Part shown: one piece after another, positions 7,467-14,926 of the stretch
Numbering within the stretch: position 1 is the first letter of the stretch
How the letters are laid out: the number at the start of each line of letters is the position of its first letter
NCBI GenBank assembly: GCA_019721035.1
Contig: JAHEAA010000021.1
Location: forward strand, 1-34,731
Direction of reading: 5' to 3'
DNA from: Candidatus Sysuiplasma acidicola
GTDB taxonomy: Archaea > Thermoplasmatota > Thermoplasmata > Sysuiplasmatales > Sysuiplasmataceae
DNA: 34,731 bases
Notes under the pieces: generated by a model
Database searches by the model: none
What the model was told of the DNA's origin: nothing
What the model saw: only the letters and a program-made list of their open reading frames with translations
Made by a program: the position numbers and the translations under genes

Positions 7467-8860
7467 TGGACAGATATGATGTTGTTGTGATTGGGGGTGG
7501 CCCTGCAGGTTATCCGTGCGCCATACGGCTTGCGCAGCTCGGCAGGAAGGTTCTGCTAGTCGAAAAGGAGAGCATAGGCGGCGAGTGCCTCAACTTCGGA
7601 TGCATTCCCTCCAAGACAATAATACAGGCGGCGGACACGATAAGCAGATTCAAAGCGCTTGGTGAGAGCGGCATTGTGGACGCGGGCAAGGCGGACGTGA
7701 ATATGGCAAAAATGCAGCAGTACAAGGAAGCAGTTGTGGCGAAGCTCACAAAGGGGGTGTCCGCACTCCTCCGATCGAACGGCGTTCAGACTATGCACGG
7801 AAAAGCGAAACTGGCTGGAAGAGGCGAAATCGATGTGGAGGGACACGGAAAGATAGCGTGTGCCAACGCCGTTATCGCCACCGGAACGGTGTTCAGCGAA
7901 CTGCCTTCTCTCCCATTCGATCACAAGACAGTCATCGACGCCAGGGATTTCCTGTCGCTCGACAAGGTTCCGGAAAAACTGCTTGTCGTAGGCGGCGGCT
8001 ATATAGGACTGGAACTCGGCGTCGCGGCCGCGAAAATGGGGAGCAGGGTCAGCATCGTCGAAGTCATGCAGCAGATAATGCCGGGCACCGATCAGGAAGT
8101 GCTCCGTGTTGTCATGAAGAGTCTTGAAAGACTGGTAATATCCGTGTTCACCGGCTCGACAGTGGAATCGCTCGGCAGGAAGAAAGAAGGCGCGGTCGCC
8201 TCCGTCAGGAAGCATGACGGCAGTCTTGTCGACATCGCAACAGATGTCGTCCTGGTCAGCGTGGGCAAACGCTCCGCGACAGGCACGCTCGGGCTCGAAC
8301 ATGCGAACGTCGCGACAGACGCAAAGGGATTCATTACAGTGGATGATCGGTGCAGGACAAGCTCTGACTGGGTCTATGCGGCGGGCGATGTCACCGGACC
8401 GCCGTTCCTTGCACACAGGGCAACAGCAATGGGGCATGTCGCTGCCGAAGCAATATGCGGCCTGCCGTCCGCGATGGATCAGAAGGTCATGCCTGTAGCC
8501 GTCTTCACCGATCCGGAGATATCGGCGGCAGGCATGTCTCAGGAACAGGCCGTTGCGGCAGGCATAAAGACAAAGACGGTAAAGTTTCCCTATGCGGCCT
8601 CGGGAAGAGCGCTTTCCCTCGGGGATACAGAGGGGTTCGTCAGACTCGTGATCGATGAAGAATACGATACAGTCATTGGTGCGCAGATTGTCGGGCGTGA
8701 GGCATCGGAGCTGATAAGCGAAATTGCGCTTGCAATAGAGATGGGAGCAACCGCGGAAGACATAGCGCTGACAGTGCATCCGCACCCGACGCTTCCGGAG
8801 ATGATCATGGAAGCGGCCGAAGTTGCCGAAAAAAAACCGACACATATTTTCATTAAATGA
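7466..8860 (+). CDS. lpdA: Dihydrolipoamide dehydrogenase E3
   Basis: This flavoprotein reoxidises dihydrolipoamide on E2 with NAD+. The FAD motif GGGPAG is at 10-15. The redox disulfide is C41/C46 (GGECLNFGCIPSK). The NAD motif GGGYIGLELG is near 177. The second FAD motif is AAGDV, and the catalytic pair is H440 and E445 in HPHPTLPE. The 464 residues match the family length. The ATG at 7466 overlaps the E2 stop (TGATG). Its place directly after E2 makes it the E3 of this complex rather than a free-standing disulfide reductase. Nothing is missing. Confidence 0.96.
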   Translation: MDRYDVVVIGGGPAGYPCAIRLAQLGRKVLLVEKESIGGECLNFGCIPSKTIIQAADTISRFKALGESGIVDAGKADVNMAKMQQYKEAVVAKLTKGVSALLRSNGVQTMHGKAKLAGRGEIDVEGHGKIACANAVIATGTVFSELPSLPFDHKTVIDARDFLSLDKVPEKLLVVGGGYIGLELGVAAAKMGSRVSIVEVMQQIMPGTDQEVLRVVMKSLERLVISVFTGSTVESLGRKKEGAVASVRKHDGSLVDIATDVVLVSVGKRSATGTLGLEHANVATDAKGFITVDDRCRTSSDWVYAAGDVTGPPFLAHRATAMGHVAAEAICGLPSAMDQKVMPVAVFTDPEISAAGMSQEQAVAAGIKTKTVKFPYAASGRALSLGDTEGFVRLVIDEEYDTVIGAQIVGREASELISEIALAIEMGATAEDIALTVHPHPTLPEMIMEAAEVAEKKPTHIFIK

Positions 8861-8867
8861 TGATACC

Positions 8868-9554
8868 ATGCAGAGCGAATATGCCGTGGACAGTGAAAAA
8901 TTCCGCAGGAAGTGCAATGTTCTCAATATCGGCCTCACAGATTACGCATACGCGCTGAATCTGCAGCGCCGACTACTAGTCCTGAGGCAGAATTCTTCCA
9001 TATACGATACGCTGGTTGTCACGGAACACATGCCGGTAATCACGTTCGGTAGAGGATACAGGGATGAGCTGCCGGAACTCAACGTGCCGGTTTTCTCGAT
9101 TGAGAGGGGAGGGGAGGGCACCTACCATGGCCCCGGTCAGCTGGTCGCATACCCGATAATCAACCTCACGGAAAACGGCATCGGAGTCAGAAGGCTTGTT
9201 CAGGGAATGCTACGCGCTGGCGTTGCGGCGCTGAGTGCTACGGGTATTGATGCAGAGGCGAGACTCGATCCGGTGGGCATCTGGATCGGCGACAGGAAAA
9301 TAGCATCGCTCGGCATCGCTGTGAAACGATGGGTTTCCTTTCACGGGCTGGCGATTAACCTGAACAACGATCTCGATGGTTTTGCGCTCATCAATCCATG
9401 CGGCATGAGCGCATCGACGATCACATCTGCAAAGAAAGTCCTCGGCCACAGCGTAGATTTCACTTTAGTACAGCAGGCGCTCATTGATGCATTCATGAAA
9501 GAATTTGATCTTCAGCCTTCTCCGGGAAGTCTGAGCGATCTGCCTGCAGAATGA
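8868..9554 (+). CDS. lipB: Octanoyltransferase LipB
   Basis: LipB moves octanoate from acyl carrier (or another octanoyl donor) to the lipoyl-domain lysine, producing the substrate of LipA. The family signature RGGEGTYHGPGQ is at 80-91. The catalytic lysine is K144 (RKIASLGI) and the catalytic cysteine is C178 (NPCGM), both in the expected contexts. The ATG at 8868 gives 228 residues, near the usual size; an upstream in-frame ATG at 8823 lies inside lpdA and adds a tail without family similarity. It follows lpdA by 7 bases and closes the operon. Archaea generally lack bacterial acyl-carrier protein, so the octanoyl donor is an open question. Confidence 0.93.
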   Translation: MQSEYAVDSEKFRRKCNVLNIGLTDYAYALNLQRRLLVLRQNSSIYDTLVVTEHMPVITFGRGYRDELPELNVPVFSIERGGEGTYHGPGQLVAYPIINLTENGIGVRRLVQGMLRAGVAALSATGIDAEARLDPVGIWIGDRKIASLGIAVKRWVSFHGLAINLNNDLDGFALINPCGMSASTITSAKKVLGHSVDFTLVQQALIDAFMKEFDLQPSPGSLSDLPAE

Positions 9555-9684
9555 CCGCCGTCGTCGCAATGAGACTCGTTAAGCAACTGCAGGCGGCAGC
9601 GATGCATTGAGAGTCACGGCAGAGACTGCAATTGTTAGCTGAAAACAAAAAGTGTTAAGAACTGGGACGAATTGAGCTGTTGCA

Positions 9685-10158
9685 ATGTTTCCAGTTCCAA
9701 CAAAATTTTTCGTGACCTCCGGCAAGGCAGTCAGCAAAGTTTCAGATCTGAATGCATTTGATCAGGCGCTGATCCTTGCAGGGATAGGAGAACAGAATCT
9801 CGTCTCTGTGTCCTCGGTGCTCCCGGTTGGCATCAGAAAAATACCAAAGAGGGATCTGCCAAGAGGTATGGTAACACACTGCGTTCTTGCCCAGATGCGC
9901 GGGGGCGAAGGCGAGACAATATCCGCGGGTGTCGCTTACGGCTTCAGGGCTGACGGACAGGGCGGTTATGTCGCGGAAGGACACATGCATGGCACGAAGA
10001 AGAATATGACACAGATACTCGAATGGAAAATGGACGAGATGGCCAAGCTGAGGCGCATAAGATTCAAGAAGATAACGTATGTTGCCGAAGAGCTGGATAT
10101 ACCGCTTGACCACTACGGCGCATGCCTTGCGTCCGTCGTATTCACATTTGACGACTGA
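9685..10158 (+). CDS. pdaD: Pyruvoyl-dependent arginine decarboxylase
   Basis: This enzyme makes agmatine, the first step from arginine to polyamines in many archaea. The proenzyme cuts itself between S43 and S44 in LVSVSSVLP, and the new N-terminal serine becomes the pyruvoyl group. Residues RGMVTHCVLAQMRG and HMHGTKKN further on are typical of the family. At 157 residues it is close to the usual 155-165. The ATG at 9685 is the first in frame after the upstream intergenic stretch. It stands about 130 bases after lipB and is followed within 17 bases by the zinc-ribbon gene, so those two may be cotranscribed. Confidence 0.93.
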   Translation: MFPVPTKFFVTSGKAVSKVSDLNAFDQALILAGIGEQNLVSVSSVLPVGIRKIPKRDLPRGMVTHCVLAQMRGGEGETISAGVAYGFRADGQGGYVAEGHMHGTKKNMTQILEWKMDEMAKLRRIRFKKITYVAEELDIPLDHYGACLASVVFTFDD

Positions 10159-10174
10159 AAAGGCGGCGTGACAG

Positions 10175-10606
10175 TTGGTGCAGGTAATCGCTTGCCCAAA
10201 ATGCGGCTTGGCCAAGATCTGCGCCGAAGGTGTGGCAACCACGCGGTGTTCGCATTGCAGCACGTCGATTCACGCAGACAGAGCAACTGTGTACTACAGC
10301 GGCGGAGACAGGGAGATGGCCATGGATGCTGTCTTTAAGATTAACGCACGCTCCGGCGCATTTTCAGCCGCCGGCAGGCAGAAGAAAAACGGCGACGGGA
10401 AGGGTGTGGCGGAACGAACTGTCCGCCGTCCACAAAGGAGTCGCAGCCTGGACAGTTTCCTTTCGGCGCGGAAGGCATTCTCAGGCGAAGAATTTGCAGC
10501 GTGGATGGAGCTCGGGGCAGACAGGACAGAGAGACTGATTGCCAAACTGCTCGAAAGCGGCAGGATTACAGCTCACAGGGACGGTCATTACGAAATCGTC
10601 AGATGA
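10175..10606 (+). CDS. Zinc-ribbon and winged-helix protein (DUF5817-like)
   Basis: The N-terminal zinc ribbon is CPKC (C7, C10) and CSHC (C25, C28), followed by ADRATVYYSGGDREMAMDAV, which resembles archaeal DUF5817 proteins as I remember them. A basic linker (about 65-95) leads to a C-terminal segment, FSGEEFAAWMELGADRTERL, with the pattern of a winged-helix DNA-binding domain. The 143 residues suggest a small nucleic-acid-binding or transcription-related protein. The start is TTG at 10175 or GTG at 10178. It follows arginine decarboxylase by 17 bases and probably shares its transcript. Function is unknown. Confidence 0.75.
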   Translation: MVQVIACPKCGLAKICAEGVATTRCSHCSTSIHADRATVYYSGGDREMAMDAVFKINARSGAFSAAGRQKKNGDGKGVAERTVRRPQRSRSLDSFLSARKAFSGEEFAAWMELGADRTERLIAKLLESGRITAHRDGHYEIVR

Positions 10607-10648
10607 GCCTAACCGTTCCGGGGGCGGACGATTGGCCCTGCGGTCTGT

Positions 10649-11356
10649 TCAAATCAGCCTTTTCTTCTTCTCGCTGACCCGTGCCACGGTGAAACGCGGC
10701 AATATTTTCAGAACAACATATGAATGAACAAGAAGCGCAAACAGCAGTGCGCCGGTATCGAACGCCATCGTGATCACGGACGGTGCAAACGAGAATACAG
10801 GTATCACAAGGAAACCGAAGATCGCCTGAAGCGCCACGGCAGCAACAACTCCGTAGTGAACCGCACTCTTTTCCACAGCATAGCCGATTATGCTTCCCGT
10901 AGCTCCGCCTATCAGCTCCAGACCGACGCTGTAAATGAGCAGCACGGAGAAGACCTGAAAGTCGATGGAGTTCTGCCTGAACAACTCAGCGTACTGACCC
11001 ATGATCAGCCCTGCTGCCATGGCGGTTCCCAGCGACAGCCCGTAAAAACGCGTCGCGCCATTGCGCCTGACTCTGGGAAAATTCACTATGACGAGAACAA
11101 TGAGCTGCTCCAAGACAAGGAAGAGCAGTGATATGATGAATCCGCCGGCAGAAAAAGGCAACTCAACAAAGAAGAGGACAGCTCCAACAACAAGGCCGAC
11201 TGCAACGAGTCCGAAAACCTTTGCGTCCTCAAAATATGCGATGTCTGACTTCGGCCAAGTGTACGGAGAAAGCGAATGATAGAGCATGAACAGGGCAGGC
11301 ACGAATGAAAGCACGGCGATTGTAGGCAGAAGGAACGGTATCAAATCGTTTTTCAA
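10649..11356 (-). CDS. Integral membrane protein, unknown function
   Basis: About 235 residues with six or seven hydrophobic segments (for example LIPFLLPTIAVLSFVPALFM, VFGLVAVGLVVGAVLFF and FIISLLFLVLEQLIVLVIV), short loops and a basic C-terminal tail (EKKKRLI). No transporter or enzyme motif is recognised. The gene begins 12 bases after the stop of the DNA polymerase IV gene and is probably in its transcript. GGGAG lies directly before the TTG at 11356; a second TTG at 11344 would fit that site better and is also about 23 bases from a TATA-like TTAAATAG, so the start is unsettled. The glycine-rich segments near the middle (GLELIGGATGSIIGY) are the most distinctive region. Confidence 0.75.
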   Translation of the reverse strand: MKNDLIPFLLPTIAVLSFVPALFMLYHSLSPYTWPKSDIAYFEDAKVFGLVAVGLVVGAVLFFVELPFSAGGFIISLLFLVLEQLIVLVIVNFPRVRRNGATRFYGLSLGTAMAAGLIMGQYAELFRQNSIDFQVFSVLLIYSVGLELIGGATGSIIGYAVEKSAVHYGVVAAVALQAIFGFLVIPVFSFAPSVITMAFDTGALLFALLVHSYVVLKILPRFTVARVSEKKKRLI

Positions 11357-11368
11357 CTCCCTATTTAA

Positions 11369-12451
11369 TTACACGAAATCTGAAAGGGATTTCTGGCCTT
11401 TCTTCTCGGCAAGATTCGATATCTTTACGCCGATGCGCCGCAGTTTTCCTTCGTGCTCGGCAAGAAAATCATCAATCAGGTGCACCAGGATGCGCCTGCT
11501 CATCACGACATCGGACATGAAATCCTGCAGACTCCTGTTCTTTGTTCTGGTGGAAAGATCTTCCATGATGCCGGTAAACGAGATTGTCTTGAATGCAATG
11601 CCGTCTCTGTCTGCCATGGCAATAACTTCCGTCAACAGAGCGGAAGCTCTTTCTTCCAGAATAGTTCGGTCTCTGGTATCCTCCTTCAGGGTTACAATTC
11701 GCCCGTACTGTTCGCGCTTTCTGTCTTTCACAGGCTCGTCGTCAATCCCTCTGCATGCATTATAGAGCCAGGAGCCCATGCTTACTCCGAATTCGCGCTG
11801 CAGCTGTCTGAGCTCGATAAGACGCAGATCTCTGACCGTCTGCACATCCATGCTGTTCAATTTTCCCTCAGTGACCTTGCCGACACCGAACAGTTTTCCA
11901 ACAGACAGCTGCTCCAGGAACGACTGGACGTCTTCCTCGTTTATCACTGTGAGTCCGTCAGGTTTTATCATCCCGGCTGCCATCTTGCTGATCAGCTTGT
12001 TCGGGCCGACACCGACAGAGCAGGTGAGGCGTTCACGGCTCAGTATCTCAGCCTTCAGTTCCATGGCTCTCTGTCGTGCCTGCTCAATGCTGTCGAGCGT
12101 GCCTGTCAATTCAAGATACGCCTCATCTACGCTTGCCTGCTCCATGACGCCGGAGAAGGCACGGAGTATAGCCATGACTCTCTCCGAGACCTCATCATAA
12201 TAGTCGAGATCCGCGCGGATGAACTTCGTGTCGCTGTTTGCCATCCGCTTTGCGGCAACTATAGGCAGGCCCGAGCGGATTCCAAGTTTTCTCGCTTCGT
12301 AATTTGAAGTGGAGACGGCGCCGCTGTCCTCCGTTCTGCCGGAATATATGCACACAACCGTCGGCTTGCCTTTCAGCTCCGGATTCCTCAGCTCTTCACA
12401 CTGTGCATAGAAATAATCCAGGTCCACATGCATGACAATCCGGTCAGCCAC
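11369..12451 (-). CDS. dinB: DNA polymerase IV (Y family, Dpo4-like)
   Basis: This is a translesion DNA polymerase. The palm motifs are VDLDYFYAQCEE near the N terminus and SVDEAYLEL (catalytic D and E), with NYEARKLGIRSGLPI between them. The thumb region has helix-hairpin-helix pattern LFGVGKVTEGKL, and the little-finger domain follows. The last residues, QKSLSDFV, resemble a PCNA-interacting peptide. Starting at GTG 12451 gives 360 residues beginning MADRIVMHVDLDYF, which aligns with the start of Sulfolobus Dpo4; a TATA box 26 bases upstream supports a leaderless transcript. A GTG at 12466 lies too near that box. The downstream membrane-protein gene is probably cotranscribed. Confidence 0.94.
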   Translation of the reverse strand: MADRIVMHVDLDYFYAQCEELRNPELKGKPTVVCIYSGRTEDSGAVSTSNYEARKLGIRSGLPIVAAKRMANSDTKFIRADLDYYDEVSERVMAILRAFSGVMEQASVDEAYLELTGTLDSIEQARQRAMELKAEILSRERLTCSVGVGPNKLISKMAAGMIKPDGLTVINEEDVQSFLEQLSVGKLFGVGKVTEGKLNSMDVQTVRDLRLIELRQLQREFGVSMGSWLYNACRGIDDEPVKDRKREQYGRIVTLKEDTRDRTILEERASALLTEVIAMADRDGIAFKTISFTGIMEDLSTRTKNRSLQDFMSDVVMSRRILVHLIDDFLAEHEGKLRRIGVKISNLAEKKGQKSLSDFV

Positions 12452-12471
12452 ATTCCGGCATCGCACCCGTA

Positions 12472-12482
12472 CCTAAATAATG
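12472..12482 (-). promoter_or_regulatory. TATA box of dinB
   Basis: The minus strand reads TTATTTAGG, centred 26 bases ahead of the GTG at 12451, which supports that start and leaderless transcription. Confidence 0.55.
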
Positions 12483-12522
12483 TAATCGTCCTGCATCCGC
12501 GAGCACGTCCAAAACATTATTG

Positions 12523-12531
12523 TTTATATAC
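12523..12531 (+). promoter_or_regulatory. TATA box of the exoprotein gene at 12556
   Basis: TTTATATAC is centred 29 bases ahead of the ATG at 12556. It is divergent from the dinB promoter 45 bases away, so the two may be co-regulated. Confidence 0.6.
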
Positions 12532-12555
12532 GATCCAAAGTTATTGTCACAAACG

Positions 12556-12945
12556 ATGTCAAAAAGGAGCAACAGGGCGCTGCTCGGCATACTGTCCCTG
12601 ATAATAGTGGTTCTTGTTATTTCAACGGCATATCTGGTGTCGGTTGTACAGATGGGGCAGTTCGCAAAGTTGGCAACCAACGACCGTGTGAATATTTCGT
12701 CGTTCGGAAAGGCAGTGAGACTCCTGCAGGTGAGGTATTCGGGATATCTTACGCTCATTTACAACGCCTCATCCTCAATATACCTGACAGTCAGTTACAG
12801 TTACGCGGGACACAATTTTACGGCCACCTATTTCGGCAGCAGCAACGATATCAGACTCGCAGTCCTTCCGGCAGAACTGACACTGACGTTTTACACCGCA
12901 TTTGGCTCGGCAAACGTGAGATACAATGCGATTCTGGAGTACTGA
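12556..12945 (+). CDS. Membrane-anchored extracellular protein, unknown
   Basis: A 129-residue protein with a basic N terminus (MSKRSNR), a single membrane segment at about 9-31 and an outside domain rich in tyrosine, serine and beta-strand-like alternation (YSGYLTLIYNASSSIYLTVS). It contains possible N-glycosylation sites (NIS, NAS, NFT). No catalytic motif is visible. The TATA box at 12523-12531 predicts a leaderless start here; the in-frame ATG at 12520 lies inside that box and is rejected. The ectodomain resembles a small beta-sandwich, but no family is recognised. The site-2 protease gene follows by 51 bases with its own possible promoter. Confidence 0.7.
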   Translation: MSKRSNRALLGILSLIIVVLVISTAYLVSVVQMGQFAKLATNDRVNISSFGKAVRLLQVRYSGYLTLIYNASSSIYLTVSYSYAGHNFTATYFGSSNDIRLAVLPAELTLTFYTAFGSANVRYNAILEY

Positions 12946-12996
12946 ACACTGAATGTGCGACACATATTTTGACCGGACAGGAGACGTGCCTGAAAT

Positions 12997-13683
12997 ATGA
13001 GCAGAAGAGACAGCTACACGTACAGTTTTGACATGGAACACGGAACAGGAAGCGACGGAACACCTTACTATTACGTTCCGAAGAGGAGCGTAAGGTTCAG
13101 CAGGGAGGAGATCGGGCACCTGCTGCTCGCAATGGTTGTTCTCATGGCTGCCTTTACAATCATGCTCGGAGGCATGCAGCATCTGGCGTCTATAGGCGGC
13201 TACCTGCTGGTTTCCGCGACTGCCGTTCTGACAGGTTTCCTGTTTCACGAACTCATGCACAAATACGTTGCGCAGAAATACGGCGCATGGGCGGAATTCA
13301 GATCGTCGAGATTCGGCCTGCTGTTTGCACTGATAACTTCATTTTTCGGTCTGCTGTTCGCGGCGCCCGGTGCGGTATACATATCGGGGAACTTGAACCG
13401 CAGGGAAAACGGTACCGTCAGTCTGGCCGGACCCATGACCAACGACGTATTTTCGGCCGTGTTCCTGATGCTGGCAGTTGCGGTTCAGGGCAATCCGTTC
13501 CTCTTCGATTATTTTGCATATGTTTCGTTCCTTGACGCCTGGCTTGGTCTCTTCAATATGATTCCATTCCCCCCACTGGACGGTTCAAAAGTATTCATGT
13601 GGAATAAGCGTGCGTTTGCAGTGGGATTGATAATACCGGCAGCATTCATAGGCATACTGGCCACGATGCACATCGGCCTGTGA
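12997..13683 (+). CDS. Site-2 protease family zinc metalloprotease (M50)
   Basis: This membrane-embedded metalloprotease is likely to cut substrates inside the bilayer. The zinc motif is HELMH (H84, E85, H88) in a hydrophobic helix, and the third ligand is D195 in NMIPFPPLDG, the NPxxDG-type motif. About five hydrophobic segments are visible. The first 35 residues are polar and tyrosine-rich. At 228 residues with no PDZ or CBS domain, it belongs with the minimal archaeal members. The ATG at 12997 is preceded by AGGAG. The substrate is unknown; the anchored protein encoded just upstream is one candidate by position only. Confidence 0.88.
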   Translation: MSRRDSYTYSFDMEHGTGSDGTPYYYVPKRSVRFSREEIGHLLLAMVVLMAAFTIMLGGMQHLASIGGYLLVSATAVLTGFLFHELMHKYVAQKYGAWAEFRSSRFGLLFALITSFFGLLFAAPGAVYISGNLNRRENGTVSLAGPMTNDVFSAVFLMLAVAVQGNPFLFDYFAYVSFLDAWLGLFNMIPFPPLDGSKVFMWNKRAFAVGLIIPAAFIGILATMHIGL

Positions 13684-13720
13684 AAGCACCGGCCTGTGCA
13701 CCCGCCGGAGGTTGGACAAA

Positions 13721-13730
13721 TTATTTAATT
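13721..13730 (+). promoter_or_regulatory. TATA box of adk
   Basis: TTATTTAATT is centred about 25 bases ahead of the GTG at 13750, suggesting a leaderless or nearly leaderless transcript, although GGGAGG lies directly before the start codon. Confidence 0.6.
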
Positions 13731-13749
13731 CCCGGATTGATGGGAGGAT

Positions 13750-14382
13750 GTGAAAACCAGATTGGTCTTTCTAGGCCCGCCCGGTGCCGGAAAAGGAACA
13801 CAGGCATCTATTGTATCGAGCAGATTCTCGCTGCCGTGGCTGGCAACAGGCGACATGCTGAGGGACGAGATTGCCAGAAAGACCACACTGGGCATTGCAG
13901 CAAAGAATTATGTCGATGACGGCAAACTGGTCGCTGATGAAGTCGTCAACGCCATATTGAAAGAGCGCCTGAGAGAGCACAGGAACGGTTTCGTTCTTGA
14001 CGGATACCCGCGCACAATAGAACAGGCAGAATATCTCGATTCAATAGTCACGCTTGACAAGGTGCTGTTTTTCGATGCACCGGAAGATGTGCTCGTGGAA
14101 AGGATAATCAACAGGCGTATCTGCCCGGCTTGCAACGCCGTCTACAACATATCGGAATACAAGCCGAAGGTCGACGGCGTCTGCGATAGAGACGGAACGA
14201 GGCTGGAGCTGAGATCCGACGACAACGCACAGGTTGCCAGCTTCAGAATAAAGACATTCTGGGAGAAAACCGCACCGCTGGTGAGCTACTACTTTGAGAA
14301 AGACATCCTTGCCAAAATAACAGCGAGTCTGCCATTTGACGAAGTAACGAGAGAAATACTGCAGGTCCTCGAGTCGGATTGA
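13750..14382 (+). CDS. adk: Adenylate kinase with zinc-binding LID
   Basis: It interconverts ATP, AMP and ADP in the cytoplasm. The P-loop is GPPGAGKGT (9-17), the AMP-binding region contains TGDMLRDEI and GFVLDGYPRT (80-89), and the LID (about 122-155) carries C125, C128, C145 and D148 in the order C-x2-C-x16-C-x2-D. That is the zinc site of the long bacterial-type enzymes. At 210 residues it is of the long type, unlike the short euryarchaeal kinase of methanogens, so horizontal descent is possible. The start is GTG at 13750. Neighbours on both sides are unrelated. Confidence 0.96.
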   Translation: MKTRLVFLGPPGAGKGTQASIVSSRFSLPWLATGDMLRDEIARKTTLGIAAKNYVDDGKLVADEVVNAILKERLREHRNGFVLDGYPRTIEQAEYLDSIVTLDKVLFFDAPEDVLVERIINRRICPACNAVYNISEYKPKVDGVCDRDGTRLELRSDDNAQVASFRIKTFWEKTAPLVSYYFEKDILAKITASLPFDEVTREILQVLESD

Positions 14383-14815
14383 ATCTGCCTCCGTCAGTCA
14401 GGTGTGTCATCAGTTTGGTCAAAACATGGATGCACTGCCCATGTTCGAGCCTCAGGGCGATGTCAAACACCTGCAGATATGCACTGTCGGCAGGACTGTG
14501 CGCCCGATGTGACGAACAGCGGCGATAAGCACCAGCAGCTGAGCGCCTGATAGGTGTGAAACCCGGCATCCTCCCTGAGCACACATCTTGCAAGAGAGAG
14601 GCAAAGGCCGAATGTGCAGGAACCGCCGATGCAGGTGCCTATCAGCAGGACAACAGGGACAGCATCTCTGGAATTTATGGAAGCCCCAACCGATGGCGGA
14701 AAGTATACTGCCCATCCTATTCCTATAAGCAATACTGCGCTCTTTCATTTCGGTCGATCGAGCGAGCGTCTTCCTCTCCATTCAACCGGCTTCCGCCTGT
14801 TTGCCATGGCATCAC
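14383..14815 (-). pseudogene. Decayed membrane-protein gene
   Basis: On the minus strand a promoter-like TTTAATAACC at about 14841-14852 precedes GTG/ATG codons at 14815 and 14812. The frame reads NGEEDARSIDRNERA, then stops. The next frame continues with membrane-type sequence (LLIGIGWAVYFPPSVGAS, VPVVLLIGTCIGGSCTFGL). After a second shift a third frame gives LQVFDIALRLEHGQCIHVL to about the adk stop. The pieces follow one another without large overlap, as expected for two frameshifts in one gene. No frame alone is credible. The original family is not recognised. Confidence 0.42.
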
Positions 14816-14895
14816 AATGATAGCCGGCATGGATAGGCAGTTGGTTATTAAACAATATTTGCTATCTACAAAATTTAAGGCCATTCTGGCACATA

Positions 14896-14906
14896 CATAA
14901 GATAAA
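14896..14906 (+). promoter_or_regulatory. TATA box of the GH18-like gene
   Basis: CATAAGATAAA is centred about 26 bases ahead of the ATG at 14927, fitting a leaderless transcript. Confidence 0.55.
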
Positions 14907-14926
14907 CCTGAGCGATTACCGCAGCG

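Noticed and set aside
7556-8938. A 460-codon minus-strand open frame opposite lpdA
   Set aside because: It lies antisense to a gene with every catalytic motif in place, and its translation is rich in cysteine, arginine and histidine without motifs. It is a by-product of codon use on the plus strand.
11453-12307. A 284-codon plus-strand open frame opposite dinB
   Set aside because: It is antisense to a clear Y-family polymerase and has no recognisable domain or promoter.
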